A stretch of DNA of 64,000 nucleotides from positions 248,001 through 312,000 of the forward strand of contig CAVYWO010000020.1 in the NCBI GenBank assembly GCA_963772295.1, given 5' to 3'. The notes under the pieces are model-generated. The model searched no databases, was not told where the DNA came from, and saw only the letters and a program-made list of their open reading frames with translations. Position numbers and translations under genes: made by a program. Below are positions 1-7,107 of the stretch, one piece after another. How positions within the stretch are numbered: position 1 is the first letter of the stretch; every line of letters begins with the position of its first letter. Origin of the DNA: AP-15 sp963772295. GTDB lineage: Bacteria > Pseudomonadota > Alphaproteobacteria > ATCC43930 > CGMCC-115725.

Positions 1-219
1 TTCCGCGTCCCTTCGGGCGAGATCGCCCGGCGGGTCAAGGACAATCCGACACTCGGCCTGGTGCATCTGAGCGGCGTTATCGCCCTGCAGGGCGCGCTGC
101 CGATCAAGCTCGGCGACGATGTCATCGGCGCCGTCGGCGTCTCCGGCGCGCCTGGCGGCGACAAGGACGAGGCCTGCGCCAAGGCCGGGCTCGACAAGGT
201 CGCCGATCAGCTGAAATAG
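1..219 (+). CDS. GlcG/HbpS-family haem-binding-type protein, C-terminal part
   Basis: Frame 1 is open from the window edge to a TAG and encodes the last 72 residues, so the 5' end lies outside. The segment GALPIKLGDDVIGAVGVSG followed by a DEACAKAG-type helix is characteristic of the GlcG/HbpS (DUF336) fold, in which a strand-turn-strand glycine motif precedes a C-terminal helix. Family members are about 140-160 residues long, so roughly half is seen. They are small soluble or secreted proteins linked to haem binding or to glycolate-type oxidation loci. The exact role cannot be told from this part. A strong palindrome follows the stop. Confidence 0.75.
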   Translation, partial: FRVPSGEIARRVKDNPTLGLVHLSGVIALQGALPIKLGDDVIGAVGVSGAPGGDKDEACAKAGLDKVADQLK

Positions 220-247
220 CGAGCGGCGGCTCCGCGTCCCGCCGCGC

Positions 248-283
248 TTCTCCCTCTCCGCCCCCGGGGGCGGAGAGGGAGAA
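248..283. terminator. Perfect 36-bp palindrome between convergent genes
   Basis: An 18-bp arm (TTCTCCCTCTCCGCCCCC) is followed at once by its exact reverse complement. It lies between the plus-strand gene ending at 219 and the minus-strand gene ending at 347. The position and very stable stem suggest a bidirectional terminator. There is no clear T run on either side, so intrinsic termination is inferred. Confidence 0.6.
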
Positions 284-346
284 TCTCGCCCAACGTGACC
301 GCGAAGAATGAGGAACGGATTGGCCCCGGACGTGCCCGGGCGGGTC

Positions 347-880
347 TCATCCGCGCGGCCAGTCGCGGCGGACCGGATCGGTCCCGTCCCAATCGACCGC
401 GGCCGCGCGCACCGCATCGAAGATGCGGCGGCGGGTCGGCGTCAGCTCGGCCATCTCGATGACCGTGCCGGGGTGGCCTTCATTGAGGAAATAGACGAAG
501 GGCCCGCGTGGGCTTTCGCCGCGCTGGCCGATCGTCCAGCCATCCTTGACCGCCTGCCCGAGCCGCTCATGGTAGTCGAGCGGCCAGCTCGACCAATGCT
601 GCAGGCCCTCGTGGCCGGCGGCGAGAAAATCGCGGTACATGCTCGACGTTTCGTCACGCTGCTCGATCAACTCGAGCTGCACCTCGCCCGAATTGGCGAG
701 TGCGATCGTCAGGTGAATGTCGGGATGGGGCGTCTCCTTGTACCAGAAGCCGTAGAGCGGCAGCTTCTCGACGAGAAACCACGGCCCGACGCCGCAGACC
801 TCGACCCAGTGGCGCATCGCCTTGTCGATGTCGCGCACGACAAAGCCCATCTGCCGCAGCGGCCCAAAGAAACGGCTCAT
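347..880 (-). CDS. VOC (glyoxalase/bleomycin-resistance fold) protein
   Basis: 177 residues. It starts with RQMGFVVRDIDKAMRHWVE, the first beta-alpha unit of a vicinal-oxygen-chelate module, and has a second half ending GHPGTVIEMAEL, which carries the usual C-terminal metal-ligand Glu. The middle contains VQLELIEQRDE, the matching strand of the first module. This arrangement resembles lactoylglutathione-lyase or methylmalonyl-CoA-epimerase-like proteins. The ATG follows AGGGGG, which supports the start. The substrate is not predictable. It converges on the preceding gene across the palindrome at 248-283. Confidence 0.8.
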   Translation of the reverse strand: MSRFFGPLRQMGFVVRDIDKAMRHWVEVCGVGPWFLVEKLPLYGFWYKETPHPDIHLTIALANSGEVQLELIEQRDETSSMYRDFLAAGHEGLQHWSSWPLDYHERLGQAVKDGWTIGQRGESPRGPFVYFLNEGHPGTVIEMAELTPTRRRIFDAVRAAAVDWDGTDPVRRDWPRG

Positions 881-944
881 GATCGCCCCCTGGCTGAACT
901 AGTGCGGTTTCCGATCGTCTCGCATCACTCCCTTTGTTCGGTCA

Positions 945-1033
945 TGCCCGGCCTTGTGCCGGGCATCCGCGTGGATGGCCGGGCCCGACCCGCGGGCCGC
1001 TTTGCGCCCGCGGGCTAAAGGCCAACCGGCCAT
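945..1033. repeat. REP-like palindromic unit
   Basis: Three nested or adjacent inverted repeats lie in an intergenic gap: TGCCCGGC/GCCGGGCA (945-952 and 958-965), CGCGGGC/GCCCGCG (991-997 and 1006-1012) inside ATGGCCGG/CCGGCCAT (975-982 and 1026-1033). This compact, G+C-rich, multi-hairpin design in a gap is typical of the REP/palindromic intergenic elements scattered in alphaproteobacterial genomes. No second copy was recognised in this window. Confidence 0.5.
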
Positions 1034-1083
1034 GACCGGCGGAGATGCGGCAACCTAATAGATAGAAAAGCGCTCTAAAATGG

Positions 1084-1965
1084 TTATGGGATGCCGAGGA
1101 TCGAACCGGTAACCGCGCGCGGGTCGCGCCGCGGCCAGCGTTGGCACTCGACCTGATGGAAGAACCGGTCGAGGCTGCGGTTGAACAGTTCCGGCTCTTC
1201 GAGGTTGAGGGCGTGGCCGGTATTTGGGAAGACGACGAGCGCCGCGCAGGGAATGGTCCGCTTCATCAACAGGCCCGGTTCGAGGCACGGGCCGTCCTCG
1301 TCGCCGGTCATCACCAGGGTCGGCACTTCGAGGCCCCGCATCGCGTCCGTCAGGTCCCACAGGGACGGGCGTTCGGACTGAACCCCGCGCATCGTCAGCG
1401 CCGAGCCTCGGCTCGAATGCCCGGCGAGGCGCGCGGCGAATTCGCTCCAGCCGCGCGGATCCTTGTTTTGCAACTGCACCCGGCTCGGGCCGAGGGCATA
1501 GCCCCTGCTCGCGGTTTCCATCCCCTCGCTTTCGATCAAGGCGATGGTCCTTGCCGTCTCGTCGCGGAACTGCTGGCGCTGGCCTGGCTCGGCGCCATAG
1601 CCGCAGCCGGCGACGACCAGGGACAGAGCACGGTCGGGATAGGCGAAGCCGAAATGCAGCGTGGCGAACCCGCCCATCGAGATGCCGACGACGTGCGCCT
1701 TGTCGATCGCCAACGCATCGAGCGCGGCGCGAATGTCGTCCCTGGCGCGGGCCTGCGAATATCGCGCAGGATCTTCGGGTACATCGGAGGGCGGGTAGCC
1801 GCGGGCATTGTAGGCGATGGCGCGATAGCGCCGTCCAAAATGGCGCAACTGGCCCTCGTAGCCGCGGTAATCGTCGGCGAATTCATGGACGAAGACGATC
1901 GGCGTGCCGGAACCCGTCTCCTCGTAATAAAGCCGGACGCCGTCGTCGATCGTGAGGTGTGGCAT
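1084..1965 (-). CDS. Alpha/beta-fold hydrolase
   Basis: 293 residues, a normal length for the family. The nucleophile elbow GISMGGF (Ser), the acidic residue in MTGDEDG and the late His in PNTGHALN form the expected catalytic triad, and IVFVHEFADD is close to the oxyanion-hole strand. It is most like small esterases and 3-oxoadipate enol-lactonase-type hydrolases; the substrate is unknown. The start ATG has AAGGAG six bases upstream. No signal peptide is seen, so it is probably cytoplasmic. It is a single gene with a gap on both sides. Confidence 0.85.
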   Translation of the reverse strand: MPHLTIDDGVRLYYEETGSGTPIVFVHEFADDYRGYEGQLRHFGRRYRAIAYNARGYPPSDVPEDPARYSQARARDDIRAALDALAIDKAHVVGISMGGFATLHFGFAYPDRALSLVVAGCGYGAEPGQRQQFRDETARTIALIESEGMETASRGYALGPSRVQLQNKDPRGWSEFAARLAGHSSRGSALTMRGVQSERPSLWDLTDAMRGLEVPTLVMTGDEDGPCLEPGLLMKRTIPCAALVVFPNTGHALNLEEPELFNRSLDRFFHQVECQRWPRRDPRAVTGSILGIP

Positions 1966-2215
1966 CGCCGCTCCTTATTCGGCACAGAACGCGCCATCCT
2001 AGGGACGCCGGCGCGGCTGTGGCAAGCCGCGGGTTGGCACGATCCTTGAAACGATCGGCGACAGGTCCGGGTCCTCGGCGGATCGACGAGGGCCGATCCG
2101 GGCCGGGCTCGCCGGATCTCATCCGGACCTCATGCCCGGACCAGCCTTTGCCGATCTGCACAACCTATGCGCAACCGCCCATCGGCCGCGCAATCCGCCC
2201 TGGCGGCGGGCCGAT

Positions 2216-2680
2216 CTACCGCACGCGGTCCGCCTGGGCCGCGGCGCGTTCGGCCGCCAGTTCCGAATAATATTGGCGCTGCTTCGTCCGCCAGGCGGCG
2301 AGCTCGGCGGCGTCGAGCTTGCCGTCGTGGTTGGTGTCGATCTGATCGAAGCGCACGCGAAACAGCCGGTCGCGTTCCGCGGCCGGCAGCGCCGCCAGCC
2401 GATCGTAATAGGCCTTGATCCGCTCGAGCCGCGCCTTGTCGTCGGCCGAGACCCCGGGCGACGCCAGCTGCCGGGCGAGCCCCGCCTGGCGGGCGGCGAT
2501 ATAGTGTATGCGGAAATCGCGATATTCGTCGAAGGTGATCCCCGCTGCCGGCTGACCAGCCGGCGGCGCCGCGGCCGGCTGGTGCGGCGGCCCGGCACCG
2601 CCCTGCGCGGTCGCGGGCAGGTGCCACAAACCCGCGGCCAATATGGCGGCCAGAACCGCCGCAATCATTGATCGTCTCAT
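2216..2680 (-). CDS. Secreted EF-hand protein
   Basis: 154 residues from the ATG at 2680. This start is chosen over an in-frame ATG at 2719 because GGAGGGA stands just before it and it places a signal peptide (RRSMIAAVLAAILAAGL) at the N-terminus. After a Pro/Ala/Gly-rich linker, the C-terminal half carries one canonical calcium-binding loop, DTNHDGKLDAAE, with an upstream LERIKAYYDRLAALP helix that may be part of a degenerate partner hand. Such proteins are periplasmic or secreted calcium binders of unknown role in proteobacteria. Confidence 0.75.
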   Translation of the reverse strand: MRRSMIAAVLAAILAAGLWHLPATAQGGAGPPHQPAAAPPAGQPAAGITFDEYRDFRIHYIAARQAGLARQLASPGVSADDKARLERIKAYYDRLAALPAAERDRLFRVRFDQIDTNHDGKLDAAELAAWRTKQRQYYSELAAERAAAQADRVR

Positions 2681-2814
2681 CGCTCCCTCCGAACAAAGGA
2701 TGAACATTCGGATGGCCAATTATGGAGTTTACTGCACACTGGCGGGCATGCTAACGCTGCGCCGACAGGCCGGCGCAAGGCGGGTGCGCGATGAGCGTCC
2801 CGCCAGCTTGCAGT

Positions 2815-3678
2815 TTATCTGATCTGCTGACCACCAAAATACGGTGGTTGCGTTCTCGCCTGCACGGTATCAAGGAAGGAGTGGGTAATCTCATCGGCAG
2901 TATTGTCATCGAGCACCAACTGCGTCGGGAATTCCGCCGGCCTCTCATAAATAGGCCAGACAATCCACCTCACAGGCCACATTTGAATCAGACCACTCGC
3001 CTTGGCTGCAACTTCAAATTCAGACACAAGTCGTTCGTTTGGGCAACTGAACACTTGAGCAAACAAATTACCCATGCCAAACGACGAGAGTTGTGTGTTT
3101 GGTGTGATTCCGAGATCGACAGCAGCGAAATATTCGGCTCTACTAGTAAATTGCCCAATGAATGATGTTCTGTTGCGATATTTGGCCTTCCACTCATCCG
3201 CGTTTAGGGAGCAAGACATTATGCACCAATGACGCGGAGGCATAAGGCGGGTTTTAATAAAATTGCGATCCTCCACCGAAATCGCATTCCTGCCACTTAC
3301 AATAAACTCCGCAAGGACAGTAATCAGCGAGACCCAAACAGCAAATACACGTCTTTGCCTCCTACTCAATACTACTCTTTCGTGTGTAACGAAGAATAGT
3401 TTTGCAAAGGAGCATCCTGCACAACATAAATACGGTCTCTGCGAAAAGATACTGCCGGAACGCAATTTGCTGTGCATGGGGCGGTCTGGTTCAGCAAGAG
3501 TCACGCCTTGCTTATCTAGCTCCTCCAATCGTACCGAGCGGGGACGCAGCATTCTGTTTAGCCATGCTGGCCAGATATGTGTTTCGGTTAGTGGTCCGTG
3601 GTAATCACAGAAAAGACAGGTGCCTACTTTGTTTCGTGGACGCTTGGAACTATGCCGTGCCATGGTAGGATTTCGCAT
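2815..3678 (-). CDS. HNH-like zinc-site protein of unknown function
   Basis: 287 residues. The N-terminus has CLFCDYHGPLTETHIWPAW, a CxxC followed by a TETHxWPxW stretch; this is the first half of the zinc/HNH-like site found in a group of short uncharacterised proteins. In relatives a second CxxC pair and an NNxW segment follow. Here that region reads CCAGC and then diverges, so the site may be incomplete or locally shifted. The middle, RRVFAVWVSLITVLAEF, and later RLMPPRHW fit the remainder of that family. Base composition is clearly more AT-rich than the flanking genes, which suggests acquisition. Nuclease activity is not demonstrated. An alternative ATG is at 3663. Confidence 0.55.
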   Translation of the reverse strand: MRNPTMARHSSKRPRNKVGTCLFCDYHGPLTETHIWPAWLNRMLRPRSVRLEELDKQGVTLAEPDRPMHSKLRSGSIFSQRPYLCCAGCSFAKLFFVTHERVVLSRRQRRVFAVWVSLITVLAEFIVSGRNAISVEDRNFIKTRLMPPRHWCIMSCSLNADEWKAKYRNRTSFIGQFTSRAEYFAAVDLGITPNTQLSSFGMGNLFAQVFSCPNERLVSEFEVAAKASGLIQMWPVRWIVWPIYERPAEFPTQLVLDDNTADEITHSFLDTVQARTQPPYFGGQQIR

Positions 3679-3762
3679 CTCTTAGATCGGGTGGCGCCAT
3701 CTAGGATAGCGAAGCGGCGGGGTCGGCTGTCATGGACGCCCCGCCGTGCTATATAAGCGGGC

Positions 3763-3942
3763 ATGAAAGCCGATGACCAATTGCCGGCCGATGAGATCGC
3801 GCGCCGGATGGAGCGCGGCATACGGCGAGCTTTCGACAAGCCACCACAGCCGCACGGTCGCAATCCTGCAACGCCGCGTGCTGTCAAGCCTAAGGAACGC
3901 CCCGCATCGAAGGGTCGAATTCATAGGGGGAAAATTGGCTGA
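3763..3942 (+). CDS. Small basic hypothetical protein (59 aa)
   Basis: ATG AAA GCC runs to TGA. The N-terminal half, LPADEIARRMERGIRRAF, is a clean amphipathic helix; the C-terminal half is Pro/Lys/Arg-rich. The pattern of a short acidic start, an ARRMERGIRRAL-type helix and a basic tail is common among small alphaproteobacterial proteins of unknown function. An AT-rich TATATAAG lies just upstream of the start. It is part of the lower-GC island and no function is assigned. Confidence 0.5.
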   Translation: MKADDQLPADEIARRMERGIRRAFDKPPQPHGRNPATPRAVKPKERPASKGRIHRGKIG

Positions 3943-4004
3943 CAATGCGCTGCGCGTGATCTGATACTCTCGTTTCCACTAGGAGAGATACGAAAGGGGG
4001 CCAA

Positions 4005-4268
4005 ATGAGACGTCCGGTCGCGATAGCGTTGATCGTTGCCGCTTTCAGTGTATGTCCGCGATCGCAAGCGGCTCTTTCGCCCGCCACAAATCAGATACCC
4101 GCAAACAATCCTCTCGTTATCGGTGGGAAAATTACCATATTTAGCGGCGCACGTGTCGTGATCCGAAATGTCGCTGATTTCGATCATCTTCCGCAAATAA
4201 CAGTCAGAGCAAATGGCTATGTTGTAATCGACGGGAGCAGCGACGCTACCCCCGCCGTTGCGAGATGA
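4005..4268 (+). CDS. Small secreted hypothetical protein (87 aa)
   Basis: The ATG is preceded by AAAGGGGG. The first 22 residues form a signal peptide (PVAIALIVAAFSVCPRSQA) with an AxA-like cleavage site. The mature part is about 65 residues and rich in beta-strand formers (VIGGKITIFSGARVVIRNV), without cysteines or a known motif. It converges, with a gap of a few bases, on another small exported protein. Unrecognised; probably periplasmic. Confidence 0.55.
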   Translation: MRRPVAIALIVAAFSVCPRSQAALSPATNQIPANNPLVIGGKITIFSGARVVIRNVADFDHLPQITVRANGYVVIDGSSDATPAVAR

Positions 4269-4273
4269 GCGAA

Positions 4274-4540
4274 CTATTTTCGAGCCGCGGCGCCGCACTT
4301 TTGCTCGAACACGGCTGTTTCACGGGTGTTCTTTAGTGTGTCGTTTTGCAAGGTGACATTCCCTGGCAAAATGACCTTGAGAATTGTCCATGAACCGTCT
4401 GGGTGTCTCTGGACGGCAGAGCACGGAACGTCATATGGATAATTAGTGACGACCGCGGTCTGTTGCGCTTGTGCGATGGTTACGATGAACGGCATGACAA
4501 TAACCACGGTGGCCAATGCGACTGTCTTTGTGAAGTACAA
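4274..4540 (-). CDS. Small exported hypothetical protein with TTG start
   Basis: The frame is open upstream to 4636, but a TTG at 4540 with AGGAG nine bases before it is the better start. It puts a signal segment (ALATVVIVMPFIVTIAQAQ) at the N-terminus. The 88-residue product then has a mature domain with two cysteines (DVPCSAV and EQKCGAA) that could form a disulphide. A GSWTILKVILPGNVTL strand stretch is also visible. Unrecognised. It is tail to tail with the exported protein at 4005-4268. Confidence 0.5.
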   Translation of the reverse strand: MYFTKTVALATVVIVMPFIVTIAQAQQTAVVTNYPYDVPCSAVQRHPDGSWTILKVILPGNVTLQNDTLKNTRETAVFEQKCGAAARK

Positions 4541-4860
4541 TGGTCGAACTCCTATTGTCGCCGCCGACCTGTAATCGGCGGACGAATGGATGACCGTCTT
4601 GACTTCGCGGAAAATAGTCCCTATATAGGGATGCACATACCGCAGCCCGCAAGACGGTCATGGTCCTTTGCGGGTTCCACCAGCCGGCCGGGGTCCCTCA
4701 ACCCCGGCCAATTGGTGTCGAAATCAAAAGTCTGCCGAAATATAGTGGCCCGACCGATCCGGAACAAGAGCCTGTCAAAAATGCATCAAACTATTGATGG
4801 TGCAAACCAGGCCTCTTGCTCGCGAGAAGCATCCTGCGACATGTTGCCGCGCATGGTCGC
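4541..4860. other. Non-coding gap with two palindromes
   Basis: No convincing gene is seen. A 14-bp perfect palindrome TCCCTATATAGGGA lies at 4618-4631; on the plus strand TTGACT at 4599 and TATATA 17 bases later also resemble a sigma-70 promoter. A 9-bp-stem hairpin GGCCGGGGT/ACCCCGGCC lies at 4686-4709 and looks terminator-like but has no T run. The first could act as an operator or promoter for the minus-strand gene starting at 4540; this is inference. Confidence 0.35.
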
Positions 4861-4948
4861 TCAAAACGGCAATTCCAGCTGCACCGGCTTCTGATAATCC
4901 GCGCCAGCGAGTGGGATTGGATTGGGCGCCTTCGGCGGCGGCGGCGGC

Positions 4949-5902
4949 TTAGAGACGAGGTTGCCGGTACAGCAGTCGTTTGCCATCGGCACCCCAAATC
5001 GCCATCGCTGACCGCTCTGCATCCTCGATGCCAAGCGCCGACCGGCGTGAGTAACGGAAGGCGAATTCGTGCAGGTAGCGGGCAAGGTGCTTATCGCTGC
5101 AATGCTGGTAGACGCCCTTCATGCCGCGCTTGAACACCGAGAAGAAGTTCTCGACAGACTGCGTGTGAGCTTCGCCGCGCGTCCATTCCTGTTCGCTGTG
5201 GATCACGGTTTCATGGCTCGCGAACTCGCGACCCGGCCGGTCATACGCACGCCACTCGTCCGTCATGAGGGCGCTTTTGGTGTCAGCGTGGCGCTTTAGG
5301 GCGGCGCGCAGGGTGTTCGACGTTGCGTCGCCAATCGGCTGCGCGCGTGCTTTGCCGCCACGCTCAACCAAGGCGAAGATCGCCAAGCTGCGACGATCGC
5401 GCTTCTTGGTCCAACCTAGCTCGTTAGAATAGATCCACTCGCCGCGTCCGCGCTCTTTCGTAATGTAGGTTTCGTCGGCTTCGACCGTCTTGCCTTCGCC
5501 ACCGATCGGGCCGGCATCGTCATCGTCCATGCATTCACGGATCCGGTGCTCCAGGAACCAAGCCGTCTTGTAGTCAACGTTGAGGGTTCGGTGCAGCTGG
5601 TGCGCCGAGATGCCCTTCTTCGAGCCCGCCATCAGCCGGAATGCCAGCAACCACTTGTGCAGCGGCACATGAGAGCGGTGGAAGATCGAGCCGACGCGGA
5701 CGGTGAAATTGCGCCGACAGACGCGGCACCGATACCATCCTGCGCCTTTCGCCTTGGGCGGGGTCGCGGTCGGTCGCACCTCATCGAAACTACCGCAGAC
5801 CGGGCAGTATGGACCGTTGGGCCAGCGGATTGATTCGAGTTGAGCCCGCGCGGCTTCCTCGTCGTGGTAGCAGGGATGCGTTAACTCGGTTGGAAGCTGC
5901 AT
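4949..5902 (-). CDS. IS1595-family transposase
   Basis: 317 residues. It has an N-terminal zinc ribbon (CPVCGSFDEV, then CRVCRRNFTVRVGSIF) and the RSHVPLHKWLLAF segment of ISXO2-like transposases, followed by the catalytic core: EADETYI (first Asp), ALMTDEWRAY (second Asp) and ENFFSVFKRGMKGVYQH with the downstream Asn/His-Lys region of the DDN(E)K group. It ends at RQPRL. In another frame just downstream (4861-4951, minus) is a Pro-rich tail, PPPPKAPNPIPLAGADYQ, which may be the original C-terminus lost by a frameshift. Terminal inverted repeats were not found by eye. Confidence 0.85.
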   Translation of the reverse strand: MQLPTELTHPCYHDEEAARAQLESIRWPNGPYCPVCGSFDEVRPTATPPKAKGAGWYRCRVCRRNFTVRVGSIFHRSHVPLHKWLLAFRLMAGSKKGISAHQLHRTLNVDYKTAWFLEHRIRECMDDDDAGPIGGEGKTVEADETYITKERGRGEWIYSNELGWTKKRDRRSLAIFALVERGGKARAQPIGDATSNTLRAALKRHADTKSALMTDEWRAYDRPGREFASHETVIHSEQEWTRGEAHTQSVENFFSVFKRGMKGVYQHCSDKHLARYLHEFAFRYSRRSALGIEDAERSAMAIWGADGKRLLYRQPRL

Positions 5903-5903
5903 G

Positions 5904-5931
5904 GCCTATCTCCTTGATGGGTAAGATAGGC
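5904..5931 (-). promoter_or_regulatory. Hairpin over the transposase ribosome-binding site
   Basis: GCCTATCT (5904-5911) and AGATAGGC (5924-5931) are exact inverted repeats with a 12-base loop. On the minus strand the hairpin contains the AAGGAGAT ribosome-binding site and ends one base before the ATG of the transposase. In an mRNA it would hide the ribosome-binding site, a known way for IS elements to limit translation from outside transcripts. The function here is inferred. Confidence 0.5.
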
Positions 5932-6023
5932 GCTCCGAGCCGTGCAGTCAAGTCCATAATTGCCATTCGGATTAGAACAAAGAGTGATCGGGTTTGGCAA
6001 GAGGTTTTTTTGCGGCCAGACGC

Positions 6024-6055
6024 GCGCGGCGCTCTCACAGCGCGGCGCTCTCACA
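6024..6055. repeat. 16-bp tandem duplication at the msrP stop
   Basis: GCGCGGCGCTCTCACA occurs at 6024-6039 and again immediately at 6040-6055. The second copy contains the stop codon of msrP. It could be a replication slippage product or a scar of an insertion or excision next to the IS element. Confidence 0.6.
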
Positions 6056-7013
6056 TAAAGAGACGCTCGTCCTTCAACCCGTCATAGAGATGCGCGACAT
6101 AGGCGCCGTAGCCGTTCCAGATCAGGGTCGGCACCCGCTCGTCGCTGCCGAGCACGCGCTCGGTCTCCTGGCTCCAACGCGGATGCGGCACGGCCGGATT
6201 GACATTGGCCCAGAAGCCGTATTCGTCGGCGGCCAAGGCCTCCCAGTAGGACACCGGCCGCTTGTCGGTAAACGCTACATGGACGATCGACTTGACCGAT
6301 TTGAACCCGTATTTCCACGGCAGCGCCAGGCGCAACGGCGCCCCGTCCTGCTTCGGCACCGGCTTGCCGTACATGCCGGTGACCATGAACGCGAGTTCGT
6401 TCTTGGCCTCGGCGATCGTCACCCCTTCGACATAGGGCCAGGGATACCAGAACTGCTTTTGCCCGGCGGCCACGCCCGGGTCGAGAAACGTCTCCATCCG
6501 CACATACTTGGCCGAGCCGAGCGGCTTCGCGTAGGCGACGAACGCGGCCATCGGAAAGCCGCTCCACGGCACCGCCATCGACCAGGCCTCGACACAGCGG
6601 TGGCGATAAAGCCGCTCCTCGAGCGGCATCTTGCGCAGAAGATCGTCGATGCCGACGGTGAAGGGCTTCTCGACCATCCCGTCGACCTTGATCGTCCAGG
6701 GCCTGATCTTGAGCGCCTGCGCCCTGTCGGCGACCCCCTTGTCCATGCCGAACTCGTAAAAGTTGTTGTAGTACTCGGCGTATTTCGCCGGGGTCAGCGG
6801 CCGGTCGAGGACATAGCGCGGATTGCGCTTGACCGGATAGAGCCCGGTCGAGGGATCCTCTTCGCCCGCGGCCGCGACCCTGGCCGTCAACGCCGGCGCC
6901 AGGATCGAGCCGAGGCCCATCGTCTTCAACAGCGAGCGGCGGTTGAGAAACGCCGCCTCCGGGGTCACCGCACTATCCGGCAGCTCCCAGCCTCTCCTGC
7001 GCCGCACCGGCAT
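6051..7013 (-). CDS. msrP: MsrP, periplasmic molybdopterin methionine-sulfoxide reductase
   Basis: 320 residues, the usual length. The Tat-like signal NRRSLLKTMGLGSILAPAL directs it to the periplasm. RHRCVEAWSMAVPW contains the Cys that ligates molybdenum, and FYEFGMDKG, DGAPLRLALPWKYGFKS and YWEALAADEYGFWANVNP are conserved MsrP (YedY) blocks. It repairs oxidised methionines in envelope proteins, normally receiving electrons from the haem membrane protein MsrQ. No msrQ gene lies next to it; the downstream side is occupied by the IS1595 element, so the partner may be elsewhere or was displaced. The protein appears intact. Confidence 0.93.
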   Translation of the reverse strand: MPVRRRRGWELPDSAVTPEAAFLNRRSLLKTMGLGSILAPALTARVAAAGEEDPSTGLYPVKRNPRYVLDRPLTPAKYAEYYNNFYEFGMDKGVADRAQALKIRPWTIKVDGMVEKPFTVGIDDLLRKMPLEERLYRHRCVEAWSMAVPWSGFPMAAFVAYAKPLGSAKYVRMETFLDPGVAAGQKQFWYPWPYVEGVTIAEAKNELAFMVTGMYGKPVPKQDGAPLRLALPWKYGFKSVKSIVHVAFTDKRPVSYWEALAADEYGFWANVNPAVPHPRWSQETERVLGSDERVPTLIWNGYGAYVAHLYDGLKDERLFM

Positions 7014-7107
7014 TGCCGCACCTCAATTCCGTTCTCACACCCTAATCTGGGACCACGCCGGCCGGCGCCAAGTAACGCTTTTGCGAGCGCCTGCGCGCCA
7101 TTACCCG

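Noticed and set aside
2130..2696. Alternative frames over the EF-hand gene with long Arg/Ala-rich products.
   Set aside because: The frame with a signal peptide, ribosome-binding site and EF-hand loop is clearly the coding one.
4861..5085. Separate small gene downstream of the IS1595 transposase with a Pro-rich end.
   Set aside because: More likely the shifted C-terminal tail of the transposase; its upstream part is a shadow of the transposase frame.
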